Assembly: GCA_963205285.1 (NCBI GenBank)
Contig: CAUJJQ010000200.1
Location: 1-6,448, forward strand
DNA: 6,448 nt
Direction of reading: 5' to 3'
Source of the DNA: Pseudomonadota bacterium
GTDB lineage: Bacteria > Pseudomonadota > Alphaproteobacteria > Sphingomonadales > Sphingomonadaceae
Shown here: positions 1 through 6,132 of the stretch, piece by piece
Position numbering within the stretch: the stretch's first letter is position 1
Layout of the letters: each line of letters begins with the position of its first letter
The notes under the pieces: model-generated
What the model was told of the DNA's origin: nothing
Seen by the model: only the letters and a program-made list of their open reading frames with translations
Databases searched by the model: none
Translations under genes and position numbers: made by a program

Positions 1-45
1 CCCAGTTATTACTAACCGGATTTAATTGTCCGTCGAATTGTGGCG

Positions 46-80
46 ACCGGTAGCTGCCCGCCGTGGCGGCGCCGTCCGGT
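46..80. repeat. Nested inverted repeat
   Basis: The outer arms ACCGG (46-50) and CCGGT (76-80) enclose an inner inverted repeat, CCGCC (58-62) and GGCGG (65-69), with nearly the same centre. No T-tract follows, so it is not a classic terminator by itself. It lies 5' of the terminator-like hairpin at 99-125 and may belong to the 3' end of a transcript entering from the left. The role is unknown. Confidence 0.35.
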
Positions 81-98
81 GAAGGGGCCTCTAAAGGG

Positions 99-125
99 GG
101 GTTTGATTCGGGTCAACCCATTTTT
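99..125 (+). terminator. Probable rho-independent terminator of an upstream + transcript
   Basis: GGGTTTGA (99-106) pairs with TCAACCC (113-119) as a 7-bp stem with one bulged T. The loop is TTCGGG, and ATTTTT follows at 120-125. The orientation suits a + strand transcript from left of the window, and it would insulate the flippase gene. The stem is short, so confidence is moderate. Confidence 0.45.
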
Positions 126-258
126 GCAATTTTATTTCCTACTTTTTTCGAATCTTGGCCGCCCGCGCACCGCAACAGGCTTTTGATGAGCGGTGCAAGT
201 CGCGGGCCGCGCACCAATCGCAACGCTTGGACAATATTTCTATGCTAGGGGCTGGGTA

Positions 259-1782
259 ATGCAGTCCGAAAACGCCCTGAACCCTCTGGAAATTACTGAT
301 TCGTTCGCAACGGGCGACACAGGGAACAGCGAATCAAAACCGGGACTGACCGGGCAGGTGCGCCGCGCCATATTCTGGCGCACCGGCACGCAGATATTGT
401 CGCAGATCATCAGCTGGACGGTGACCTTGATGGTCATCCGCATCCTAAACCCCGCCGATTATGGGCTTTATGCCATGGCGCAGGTAATGATGACCTTTCT
501 GGATTTTCTGAACGGCTATGGTTTCGCGAGCGCGCTGATCCAGCAAAAGGAGGTCACCCGCCACGCGATTCGCCAAGCGCTGGGGCTGCAGATTTTGATG
601 AACGCGATGATGGCGGCGATGCAATTTGCCGCCGCGCCGCTCATCGCCGACTATTATGGGCAGCCAGTGGTGGCGGATATATTGCACGTCCTGTGCTTCA
701 TATATCTGTTTACCCCCTTCATAATCGTGCCCGAAGTGCTGCTCGCCCGGACGTTGGAGTTTAAGAAGCAAGCGATCGTCGGGCTGAGCGCAGCGGCCGT
801 CGGCGCGATGGTCGCGCTGATATTGGCGTTGCAAGGCTTTGGCGTCTGGACTTTGGTATTCGCCCCCCTGTCGATCAGTTGCACCCGCGCCATCGGGTTG
901 ATGTTAGCAGCGCGACTGCGGCCCTGGCCTAGCTTTAACTTCAAAGGTGCCGGACATATCGTCAATTTCGGGCTGCTGTTGATGATCAGCCATTTATTCT
1001 GGGTGATTCAGTCGCAGAGCGACGTCTTTATCGCCGGACGATTGTTCGATCCGCACCATGTGGGCCTTTATGCAGAATCGCTGTTCCTGACTCAATTGGT
1101 GATGTCGAAATTCGTCCCGGCACTAAACCAAGTTGCCTTTCCCGCCTATGCGCGGCTGCAGGATGACCGCGACGCGCTGGCGCAAGGGTTTTTGAACGCG
1201 GTGCGGCTGGTCACGCTAGTCACTGCGCCAATTTTCATCGGCATTGCGGCGAGCGCGGCACCATTGGTCGAGATATTATTCGGGCATAAGTGGATCGGCA
1301 TGGTGCCGATGATGCAGATGCTCGGCCTCGCCACCCCCTTTATGACCGTGCAAATCCTTTTTCCGCCGGTCAATAATGCGATCGGGCGGCCCGACCTCAC
1401 CATGAAAGCATCGCTGGCCGGCGCACTCAGCTTTCCCATCGCCTTTTTTGTTGGCAGCCGATTCGGCATCCATGGGCTGGCGGCGGCCTGGTTGCTGTGC
1501 GCACCATTGCTCCTCCTAGCCACCGCCCATATCGCGGCGCGCGGCAATGGCATCGCGGCGATGCGCGTGCTGAGCGCCGCAGCCCCGGCCATCGGCACCG
1601 CCTTGTTGATGGGGGGCATCGTCCACCTGTTGGGACGGGTTATCCCGCCATCGCTGCCGATGGCGGTGCAACTGGGCGCGCTGGTGGGGGCCGGCGCGCT
1701 TAGCTATGGTGCGCTCTCCACCCTCTTACAGCGCCGATCACTTTTATATGCGTGGGGTTTGCTCCGCCCCGCACGCGGATAA
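259..1782 (+). CDS. Polysaccharide/oligosaccharide flippase (Wzx/PST-type, MOP superfamily)
   Basis: This is a 507-residue polytopic inner-membrane protein predicted to flip lipid-linked glycan units across the cytoplasmic membrane for export or assembly. A hydrophilic N-terminus of about 35 residues is followed by some 12-14 hydrophobic helices. Family hallmarks are NPADYGLYAM (64-73) after the first helix, the related FDPHHVGLYAES near the middle (about 263-274), FPAYARLQDD (294-303), the LFGHKW stretch near 340, and IGRPDLTMKA (375-384). The length is normal for PF01943/PF13440-type flippases. I chose ATG 259 because AGGGG (247-251) sits 7 bases upstream; a GTG at 193 would add 22 residues with no better ribosome site. 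The substrate cannot be told from sequence, and no glycosyltransferase is visible in the window. The family is secure; the exact pathway (exopolysaccharide, LPS or other) is open. Confidence 0.88.
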   Translation: MQSENALNPLEITDSFATGDTGNSESKPGLTGQVRRAIFWRTGTQILSQIISWTVTLMVIRILNPADYGLYAMAQVMMTFLDFLNGYGFASALIQQKEVTRHAIRQALGLQILMNAMMAAMQFAAAPLIADYYGQPVVADILHVLCFIYLFTPFIIVPEVLLARTLEFKKQAIVGLSAAAVGAMVALILALQGFGVWTLVFAPLSISCTRAIGLMLAARLRPWPSFNFKGAGHIVNFGLLLMISHLFWVIQSQSDVFIAGRLFDPHHVGLYAESLFLTQLVMSKFVPALNQVAFPAYARLQDDRDALAQGFLNAVRLVTLVTAPIFIGIAASAAPLVEILFGHKWIGMVPMMQMLGLATPFMTVQILFPPVNNAIGRPDLTMKASLAGALSFPIAFFVGSRFGIHGLAAAWLLCAPLLLLATAHIAARGNGIAAMRVLSAAAPAIGTALLMGGIVHLLGRVIPPSLPMAVQLGALVGAGALSYGALSTLLQRRSLLYAWGLLRPARG

Positions 1783-1814
1783 TTGCCCCTCCGGCCTTGC
1801 CTAGGCCGGGGCAA
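1783..1814 (+). repeat. Intergenic hairpin directly after the flippase stop
   Basis: TTGCC (1783-1787) plus CCGGCCT (1791-1797) pair with AGGCCGG plus GGCAA (1803-1814). This gives a 12-bp stem with a 3-base bulge and a TGCCT loop. It starts at the first base after the flippase TAA. No T-tract follows, so it more likely stabilises or processes the mRNA, or weakly attenuates transcription between the two + genes, than ends transcription. Confidence 0.5.
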
Positions 1815-1833
1815 AGGCGCATGGCACAAGGGC

Positions 1834-2130
1834 ATGGCAAAATATTCGGAACTCGATAACCCCAGGGTCGCCGCCCATGCCTGGGCGCATTATTGGCGAT
1901 TGATGCGCTGGATGGCGGGGCTGGCGGTTGGCGCGGCGATTGTTGCAATTGTCGGCCTGTGGTGGCGCAACCCCGGCGCTTCGATCCACCTGTTTATCGC
2001 CGCGGCGGCGGGGGTGATTTTTTCGGTGCTGCTGGCTGCCGCGCTGATGGGGCTGGTTTTCCTATCATCGGGCACCGGCCATGATGAAGCGATTGATGAT
2101 CTGCTGGAGGAAGAGCGTAATCGACCCTGA
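1834..2130 (+). CDS. Small two-helix membrane protein, conserved hypothetical
   Basis: This 98-residue protein has a hydrophilic N-terminus rich in His, Trp and Arg (1-25). Helix 1 is at about 26-44 and helix 2 at about 51-77, joined by a short WWRNPGAS loop, and an acidic tail follows (HDE at 83-85, then a Glu-rich end). The positive charges before helix 1 suggest both ends face the cytoplasm. From memory it resembles uncharacterised short proteins of sphingomonads that share an FLSSGTGHDE-type ending, but I assign no function. ATG 1834 is the only in-frame ATG before the conserved-looking region. An AAGGG lies only a base or two before it, too close for a normal ribosome site. It follows the flippase by 51 bases containing a hairpin and may be co-transcribed. 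Confidence 0.7.
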   Translation: MAKYSELDNPRVAAHAWAHYWRLMRWMAGLAVGAAIVAIVGLWWRNPGASIHLFIAAAAGVIFSVLLAAALMGLVFLSSGTGHDEAIDDLLEEERNRP

Positions 2131-2144
2131 AGGGCGCAATTATA

Positions 2145-2537
2145 TCAACCCATGATCGCGTCGGGGTCCGCGCGCGACACCAATACGTCGGCTATCGTGT
2201 CGAACAATAATTGCATGGCGATGGGTTTATAGAGCACAGCATCTGCGCCGGTTGCGACGCATTCTTGCTCCAAGCCCGGCGATGCATCGGCGGTAACGAC
2301 GATGATCGGCAAATCGCGCAAATGATCGTTGCGAGAGCGCAAATCGCGCATAACGTCAAAACCGTCCATTTCGGGCATACGAAGGTCGAGCAACAGCACG
2401 TCAAACGGGTCGGATTCCAAACGGGCGATACCACTGCGCCCGCCATCCGCCTCTGCCAATTCCAATCCGGCGACGTGCAGCATGTCGCGCACGACGCGGC
2501 GGTTCATGGCATCATCCTCTATAAACAGGATTCGCAT
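2145..2537 (-). CDS. Single-domain response regulator (CheY/DivK-like receiver)
   Basis: This 130-residue protein consists only of a receiver domain. The acidic pocket is E7, D8 and D9, the phospho-acceptor is D51 in LLLDLRMPEMDG, the conserved Thr is T82 in VVTAD, and the conserved Lys is K104 in YKP. All residues needed for phosphorylation and switching are present. There is no DNA-binding or enzymatic output domain, so it must act by protein contact or as a phosphorelay intermediate. Its ATG overlaps the TAA of the upstream kinase (TAATG), a typical re-initiation junction, so the kinase is its likely phosphodonor. It could be a detached receiver of a formerly hybrid kinase. Its stop lies 14 bases from the stop of the convergent membrane-protein gene. 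Confidence 0.9.
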   Translation of the reverse strand: MRILFIEDDAMNRRVVRDMLHVAGLELAEADGGRSGIARLESDPFDVLLLDLRMPEMDGFDVMRDLRSRNDHLRDLPIIVVTADASPGLEQECVATGADAVLYKPIAMQLLFDTIADVLVSRADPDAIMG

Positions 2538-4978
2538 TACCGGCCGCCTGCCGCCCTTTTGGGCGCATTAAGGGCGTGGGTAGCTGGGTCGGCACCATCG
2601 CCGGCCGCGCCATCGCGCGCCGCATTTCCGGCAGCATATCCTTCGGCCTCACGCCATTCGGACAGCAGCTTTGTTACCTTACTACGCGTAAAGGGCGCAA
2701 AGGTCACGCGCCCATTTATATCATCTGGCAGCGCATCTGGTTCGACATCGCCCACCAGCAAAATGCGCCCCTGCGGCGGACAGGTTGATGCCTGATCGAC
2801 AAACTGCGCCAGTGCCGCGCCATCCACCAGCCAGTCGATCGATGCGTGTTGGGCAGCGGTGGCAAATTTGTCAGGATCGTCAATCGGCAGGATTTCCACA
2901 CCATCGGCGCGCGCCATTGTGGCCAGCATCGCCCGGCGCATCGGGTCGGCGGCCAGCAAGGCGATGCCATATCGACCATCGGCAACTCCGGTCGCGATGG
3001 CTATGTTGCCCGGCGCACTTGCAGCCGTCGGGTTCCATGGCAAGAGCACGGTAAAACAGCTCCCCGCCCCTTCGACGCTCTCAAGGCGGATATCGCCGCC
3101 CATAGCGCGGGCGATTTGGCGGCAAATGGCCAGCCCCAATCCCGAACCGGCATAACTGCGGCTGCGCGAACCATCGACCTGACGGAACATTTCAAACACC
3201 GCTTCGTGCCATTCGGCGGCAATGCCAATACCAGTGTCCCGCACCGCAATCTGCAGATGCCGACCATCACCACCGCGGTCTATCGCCAGCGCAATCTGCC
3301 CTTCGCTGGTAAATTTCAGCGCGTTGCCGACCAAATTGGATAAAAGCTGGGTCAGCCGATCCGCATCGACATTGTGTATATTTTCATCAACACTCGCAAA
3401 AAATTTGATCGCGATTTGTCGTGCCGCTGCCTCAGTTTGATAGAGGGCGAGCACCCGCTCCGCCAGTTCCACCACATTGGTTGGGCGCGCGTCGATGCGA
3501 AAGCCGCCATGTTCCATTTTGGCGACATCCAATATGTCATCGACCAGCGCCTTCATCGTCACACCCGAATCCTGCACCAATTGTATCTGCGCGCGCAAAT
3601 CGTCGGACACGGTGCGGTTGGCGAGCATGATCTGCGTCATGCCCAAAATGCCGTTGAGCGGGGTGCGAATTTCGTGGCTGGTGGCGGCAAGGAATTCGGT
3701 CTTGGCGGCCAATGCCTTTTCAAGCTGCACGTTGATCCCGGCCAATTGTTCGGCGTGGCGATAGGCGCGGTTGCGTGAGCGCAAGGTGAGCAACACCAGC
3801 GCGATGAGTAGCGCGACGGTGACCACCGCTGCTGCCGCGACCGTATAAGTATAGCGACGCTGCGACGCGACATCGCGCGCCAATTGTTCGGCGCGCAACC
3901 GCTGTATGCGCGATTCCTGCGCCGAAAATTGGAATTGTGCGGCAAGCAAGGCCGAACGGTTGGATGCCGTCAATTCGGTATCCGCATCATCGAGCCGCCG
4001 CACCGCCTCTAGCTGGCGCAGTGCCTCGGCGGCGTTGCCGGTGCGCTCTGCCAATTGATAGGCAATATAATGTAGGCGCCGGTAAGGCGCGGGTGAGGTT
4101 TCTGGCGAAACACCTTTAAACGCGGCGTCGAGCAGGCGTGACGCTTCCAAAGTCTGTCCTCGCGCCATCGCCGCCATGACAAGGACTCGATAACCTGTCG
4201 CCCGCATCTCCGGATGCGTGATCCGTTCCATCGGCCCCATGCGGGCAAGCGCGGCAACTGCCGCATTAAAGTTTCCGAGCGATGCTTGCGTCCACGCGAT
4301 ATTGCTGTCGATCATCGCCAATTGGCTGGCGAGGCCAAGCTGGGCCGCCATCACCCGTGCCCGTTCAAAATATGGCAATGCCGCTGCAAAATCTTCCTGC
4401 GCCAACCATGATACGCCGACACCATTGGCATAACTTAGTTGAAACATCGGATCATCGGGCAGTATTTGCAATGCCAGGGCGAGGTAACGCCGAGCGGTCA
4501 CGCCGTCCCCCACCACATTGTAAAGCATCGACAATGCAAACAGGCTTTCCCCCTGACCGCGCAAATTTCGAGCCGCGATAAAGCCCAATTGCGCCTGACG
4601 ATAATCGCGCAGCGCAGCGCCGAAATCGCGCGCACCAAATGCCATCAGGCCGTGCAGCAACGACACACGCGCGCCGTCCAACCGTCCGGCGGCTCCCGCA
4701 CGGTGCAGCGCGGTCAGTTGGTCTAAGCTGGTGCGTGCGCCCGTCGCATCGCCGCTGCGAAATTGTGCGCGCGCCAGCACCGACAATATTTCGGCCCGCC
4801 TGTCGACATCCTCCGCGCGCGCCAGATCGGCCTGCGCCTGTGCCAGAACCGCCGCCGGGTCGCGCGCGAGCGGTAGCGCCATATTTTCGCTATAGCTGAC
4901 CCGCGGTGCCGCCCAGGCGGACACAGGCACCACCAACAGCAGGAAGAAAAGACCGCGTTGAACGATCAGCCGGGTCAC
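2537..4978 (-). CDS. Periplasmic-TPR sensor histidine kinase with degenerate C-terminal receiver
   Basis: This is an 813-residue membrane kinase. A signal peptide (1-24, likely cleaved near SAWA/AP) is followed by about seven TPR-like helical hairpins (about 40-330), a helical linker and one transmembrane helix (about 377-399), so the TPR sensor should be periplasmic. After a coiled linker comes the HisKA domain with the phospho-acceptor H435 (SHEIRTPLNG). The ATPase domain has its N-box at N548/N552, DTGIG at 581-585, F-box FEMF at 595-598 and GSGLGL at 611-616. Residues 668-776 look like a receiver fold in which the acidic pair and the conserved Lys are lost. A flexible Ala/Gly/Asp-rich tail (777-813) ends the protein. 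It starts with GTG overlapping the EAL stop (GTGA), with GGAAG a few bases upstream. The kinase should be active; its signal is unknown. Confidence 0.9.
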   Translation of the reverse strand: MTRLIVQRGLFFLLLVVPVSAWAAPRVSYSENMALPLARDPAAVLAQAQADLARAEDVDRRAEILSVLARAQFRSGDATGARTSLDQLTALHRAGAAGRLDGARVSLLHGLMAFGARDFGAALRDYRQAQLGFIAARNLRGQGESLFALSMLYNVVGDGVTARRYLALALQILPDDPMFQLSYANGVGVSWLAQEDFAAALPYFERARVMAAQLGLASQLAMIDSNIAWTQASLGNFNAAVAALARMGPMERITHPEMRATGYRVLVMAAMARGQTLEASRLLDAAFKGVSPETSPAPYRRLHYIAYQLAERTGNAAEALRQLEAVRRLDDADTELTASNRSALLAAQFQFSAQESRIQRLRAEQLARDVASQRRYTYTVAAAAVVTVALLIALVLLTLRSRNRAYRHAEQLAGINVQLEKALAAKTEFLAATSHEIRTPLNGILGMTQIMLANRTVSDDLRAQIQLVQDSGVTMKALVDDILDVAKMEHGGFRIDARPTNVVELAERVLALYQTEAAARQIAIKFFASVDENIHNVDADRLTQLLSNLVGNALKFTSEGQIALAIDRGGDGRHLQIAVRDTGIGIAAEWHEAVFEMFRQVDGSRSRSYAGSGLGLAICRQIARAMGGDIRLESVEGAGSCFTVLLPWNPTAASAPGNIAIATGVADGRYGIALLAADPMRRAMLATMARADGVEILPIDDPDKFATAAQHASIDWLVDGAALAQFVDQASTCPPQGRILLVGDVEPDALPDDINGRVTFAPFTRSKVTKLLSEWREAEGYAAGNAARDGAAGDGADPATHALNAPKRAAGGR

Positions 4979-5853
4979 GCCCGCTTCCAGATATGGTGGT
5001 CGCGCAGCGCCCGCCCGTCAAAGGGAATGGTGATTGACGCGGGATCAAAACGATCAAGAAAGGCGGGCAGTGCATCGACCCGCATCGGCCGGCCGATCAG
5101 AAACCCCTGCATCGAATCGCAACCCATCACCGTCAGCAAGGCATGGGCGGCAGGGGTTTCCACCCCCTCTGCGGTTACCTGCATGCCCAGCGCATGGGCA
5201 AGGTCGATGGTCGAACGCACAATCAACGGGTCACGATGGCTGGTGCCGAGCGAGGTAATGAAGCTTTTATCAATCTTCAGCTCATCCGCCTCAATCTGTT
5301 TAAGGTAGGTGAGCGAGGAGAGCCCCGATCCATAATCGTCGATGGAGATGGCAAAGCCCGCCCCGCGCAACCGGCGGATATTGGCAAAGGCAAGATCGGG
5401 ATCGCCGATCACCGACCGTTCGGTAACCTCTATGCCGAGATCGACCCCCGGGCGGCCGGGCATCTTGCATAATTGGGCGACGATTTCTTCGTCGGTCAAC
5501 AAGCCCGCCGACAGATTGACGAAAATGCGCACCGCATAGCCCGCATTGCGCAATTGCGCCTGATCGACAATCGCCTGCTCAAAAGTCCACAGGGTGAGCG
5601 GGCGGATCGTCCCCGATTGTTCGGTGCGTTCGATAAAGCGATCGGGAAGGAGCAGTCCGCGTGCCGGATGATCCCAGCGCAACAACGCCTCCACCGCATC
5701 GACGCGGCCCGAACGCATGTTGAGTTTAGGCTGATGCGTCAGGCGAAATTGTGCCTCACTCAGCCCGCGCAGCACCTCACCATCGGCAAAGCTTAACGCA
5801 GGCTGCGAATCGCGAAGCGGCAGCGCATCGGTCAAAAGGCCAGGCAAATCCAT
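4975..5853 (-). CDS. Stand-alone EAL-domain c-di-GMP phosphodiesterase
   Basis: This 292-residue soluble protein is an EAL domain with a short N-terminal extension (about 1-34) and no GGDEF, PAS, receiver or membrane segment. It should hydrolyse c-di-GMP to pGpG in the cytoplasm. The catalytic and metal-binding motifs are intact: EAL at 55-57, N113 in FVNLSA, IEVTE at 141-145, DDYGSG at 172-177, K193 in LKIDKSF, E229 in AEGVET and Q249 in MQGFLIGRPM. The loop following DD is not degenerate, which argues against a catalytically dead EAL. I chose ATG 5853. A TTG at 5934 is in frame but overlaps the dyad and promoter-like region and adds an atypical N-terminus. The ribosome site before 5853 is weak. 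It is the first gene of the three-gene operon and overlaps the kinase start by four bases. Confidence 0.92.
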   Translation of the reverse strand: MDLPGLLTDALPLRDSQPALSFADGEVLRGLSEAQFRLTHQPKLNMRSGRVDAVEALLRWDHPARGLLLPDRFIERTEQSGTIRPLTLWTFEQAIVDQAQLRNAGYAVRIFVNLSAGLLTDEEIVAQLCKMPGRPGVDLGIEVTERSVIGDPDLAFANIRRLRGAGFAISIDDYGSGLSSLTYLKQIEADELKIDKSFITSLGTSHRDPLIVRSTIDLAHALGMQVTAEGVETPAAHALLTVMGCDSMQGFLIGRPMRVDALPAFLDRFDPASITIPFDGRALRDHHIWKRA

Positions 5854-5872
5854 GCGGTGACATTGCCTGAAA

Positions 5873-5900
5873 CCCCTAAAAAAATGCTTAATTTTCGGGG
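5873..5900 (-). repeat. Imperfect hairpin in the EAL 5' leader
   Basis: CCCC and GGGG arms (5873-5876 and 5897-5900) are extended, after one mismatch, by four A:T pairs. It sits 20 to 47 bases upstream of the EAL start codon, inside the presumed mRNA leader. It could affect translation initiation, which already looks weak there, but it may be only a byproduct of local composition. Confidence 0.3.
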
Positions 5901-5926
5901 CTTTTGCCACCCAGTGCGCAGTAAAA

Positions 5927-5946
5927 TTTGTCAAATGGTTAACAAA
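5927..5946. promoter_or_regulatory. Operator-like dyad in the divergent region
   Basis: TTTGTCAA (5927-5934) and TTAACAAA (5939-5946) form an inverted repeat matching at 7 of 8 positions, separated by ATGG. The same bases supply TTGACA on the minus strand (5934-5929) and TTGTCA on the plus strand (5928-5933), so it may bind a dimeric regulator or contain -35 elements of divergent promoters. No convincing -10 is seen for the minus direction. For the + direction TTAAAT (5950-5955) lies 16 bases away. Confidence 0.4.
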
Positions 5947-5953
5947 GGATTAA
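5937..5953 (-). promoter_or_regulatory. CtrA box, perfect TTAA-N7-TTAACC
   Basis: Read on the minus strand from 5953 to 5937, the sequence is TTAA-TCCTTTG-TTAACC. This is an exact match to the consensus of the alphaproteobacterial cell-cycle and motility regulator CtrA; the 3' half also extends to the TTAACCAT half-site form. It lies about 84-100 bases upstream of the EAL start and in the direction of that operon. It also overlaps the start region of the small + transcript, so CtrA could activate one and repress the other. The motif match is seen directly; binding is inferred. Confidence 0.6.
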
Positions 5954-5955
5954 AT

Positions 5956-6132
5956 ATGTTTGGCAAGTATAAGGAGCCTGACCATGGTGCTTTCGATCCT
6001 GGCCGACGCCTTTTACGGCAAAGATACAACGGGCGACGTTTTTCCCCCGTTCTAACTGGCCGTAGCTATGCGTCCATGGTCGTGCAGCCAAGTGGCTGCG
6101 CAACAGACTATGCCATAGAATATCTGAAATAG
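5956..6132 (+). CDS. Possible 58-residue small protein (alternative frame A)
   Basis: ATG 5956 is preceded by AAAGGA (5944-5949) at six bases, a good ribosome site. The frame runs 58 codons to a TAG (6130-6132) that sits inside the strong terminator stem. The product is basic and Arg/Gly/Tyr-rich in the middle (two GRR or NGRR clusters at about residues 16-28), with no signal peptide or membrane helix and a single Cys near residue 48. I recognise no family. Against it, several codons (AGA, CTA, ATA, TTA) are ones the neighbouring genes use rarely, and a second well-placed start lies inside it in another frame. Only one of the two frames may be translated, or neither. Confidence 0.3.
   Translation: MFGKYKEPDHGAFDPGRRLLRQRYNGRRFSPVLTGRSYASMVVQPSGCATDYAIEYLK
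5984..6055 (+). CDS. Possible 23-residue small protein (alternative frame B)
   Basis: ATG 5984 has the best ribosome site in the window: AAGGAG (5971-5976) with a seven-base spacer. The frame encodes 23 residues, begins MVLSILADAF and ends DVFPPF, then stops at TAA 6053-6055. Codon choice is closer to that of the neighbouring real genes than in frame A. The start is mildly hydrophobic but too short for a confident membrane helix, and I recognise no family. It could be a microprotein or a leader peptide. It cannot be a simple amino-acid attenuator, because no residue is repeated in a run. Confidence 0.35.
   Translation: MVLSILADAFYGKDTTGDVFPPF
6082..6101 (+). repeat. Hairpin within the small + transcript
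   Basis: GTGCAGCC (6082-6089) pairs with GGCTGCGC (6094-6101), an 8-bp stem including one G:U, closed by an AAGT loop. A second, weaker stem, AACGGG (6028-6033) with CCCGTT (6046-6051), lies upstream. Together with the terminator at 6127-6158 these suggest a structured short RNA between 5960 and 6158. Confidence 0.4.

Larger units (their letters stand above)
1..258. other. Non-coding left flank, no supported gene
   Basis: I see no convincing gene here. One + frame is open from the left edge to a TAG at 51-53 and could be the tail of an upstream gene, but its 16 codons carry nothing recognisable. The stretch holds a nested inverted repeat (46-80), a terminator-like hairpin (99-125) and an AT-rich patch (about 121-153) that is unlike the GC-rich surroundings. 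A GTG at 193 is in frame with the flippase downstream, but I prefer the ATG at 259. I could not pick out a sigma-70 promoter with both hexamers at good spacing. Confidence 0.5.

Noticed and set aside
13..25. CtrA-like TTAA-N6-TTAG on the minus strand near the left edge
   Set aside because: Spacing is 6 rather than 7 and the second half is TTAG, so it does not meet the CtrA consensus.
1146..1619. 157-codon minus-strand open frame inside the flippase
   Set aside because: It is antisense to a clear membrane-transporter reading frame and shows no domain.
2540..2590. Programmed -1 frameshift joining kinase and receiver into one protein
   Set aside because: The A-run near the kinase end (CCC AAA AGG) is not a proper slippery heptamer in the kinase frame. 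The TAATG overlap is explained better by termination-reinitiation.
2211..2795. Long + strand open frame (194 codons) opposite the receiver and kinase 3' end
   Set aside because: It lies antisense to two well-supported genes, its product has no recognisable domain and its composition is that of a reverse-strand shadow in GC-rich DNA.
2846..3343. 165-codon + strand open frame opposite the kinase ATPase domain
   Set aside because: It is a shadow of the kinase gene; no ribosome site or family signature supports it.
5906..5934. Sigma-70 promoter based on the perfect minus-strand TTGACA (5934-5929)
   Set aside because: At the proper 16-18 base spacing the -10 position reads around GGTGGC, with no TATAAT resemblance. 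I therefore report only the dyad and CtrA box, not a full promoter.
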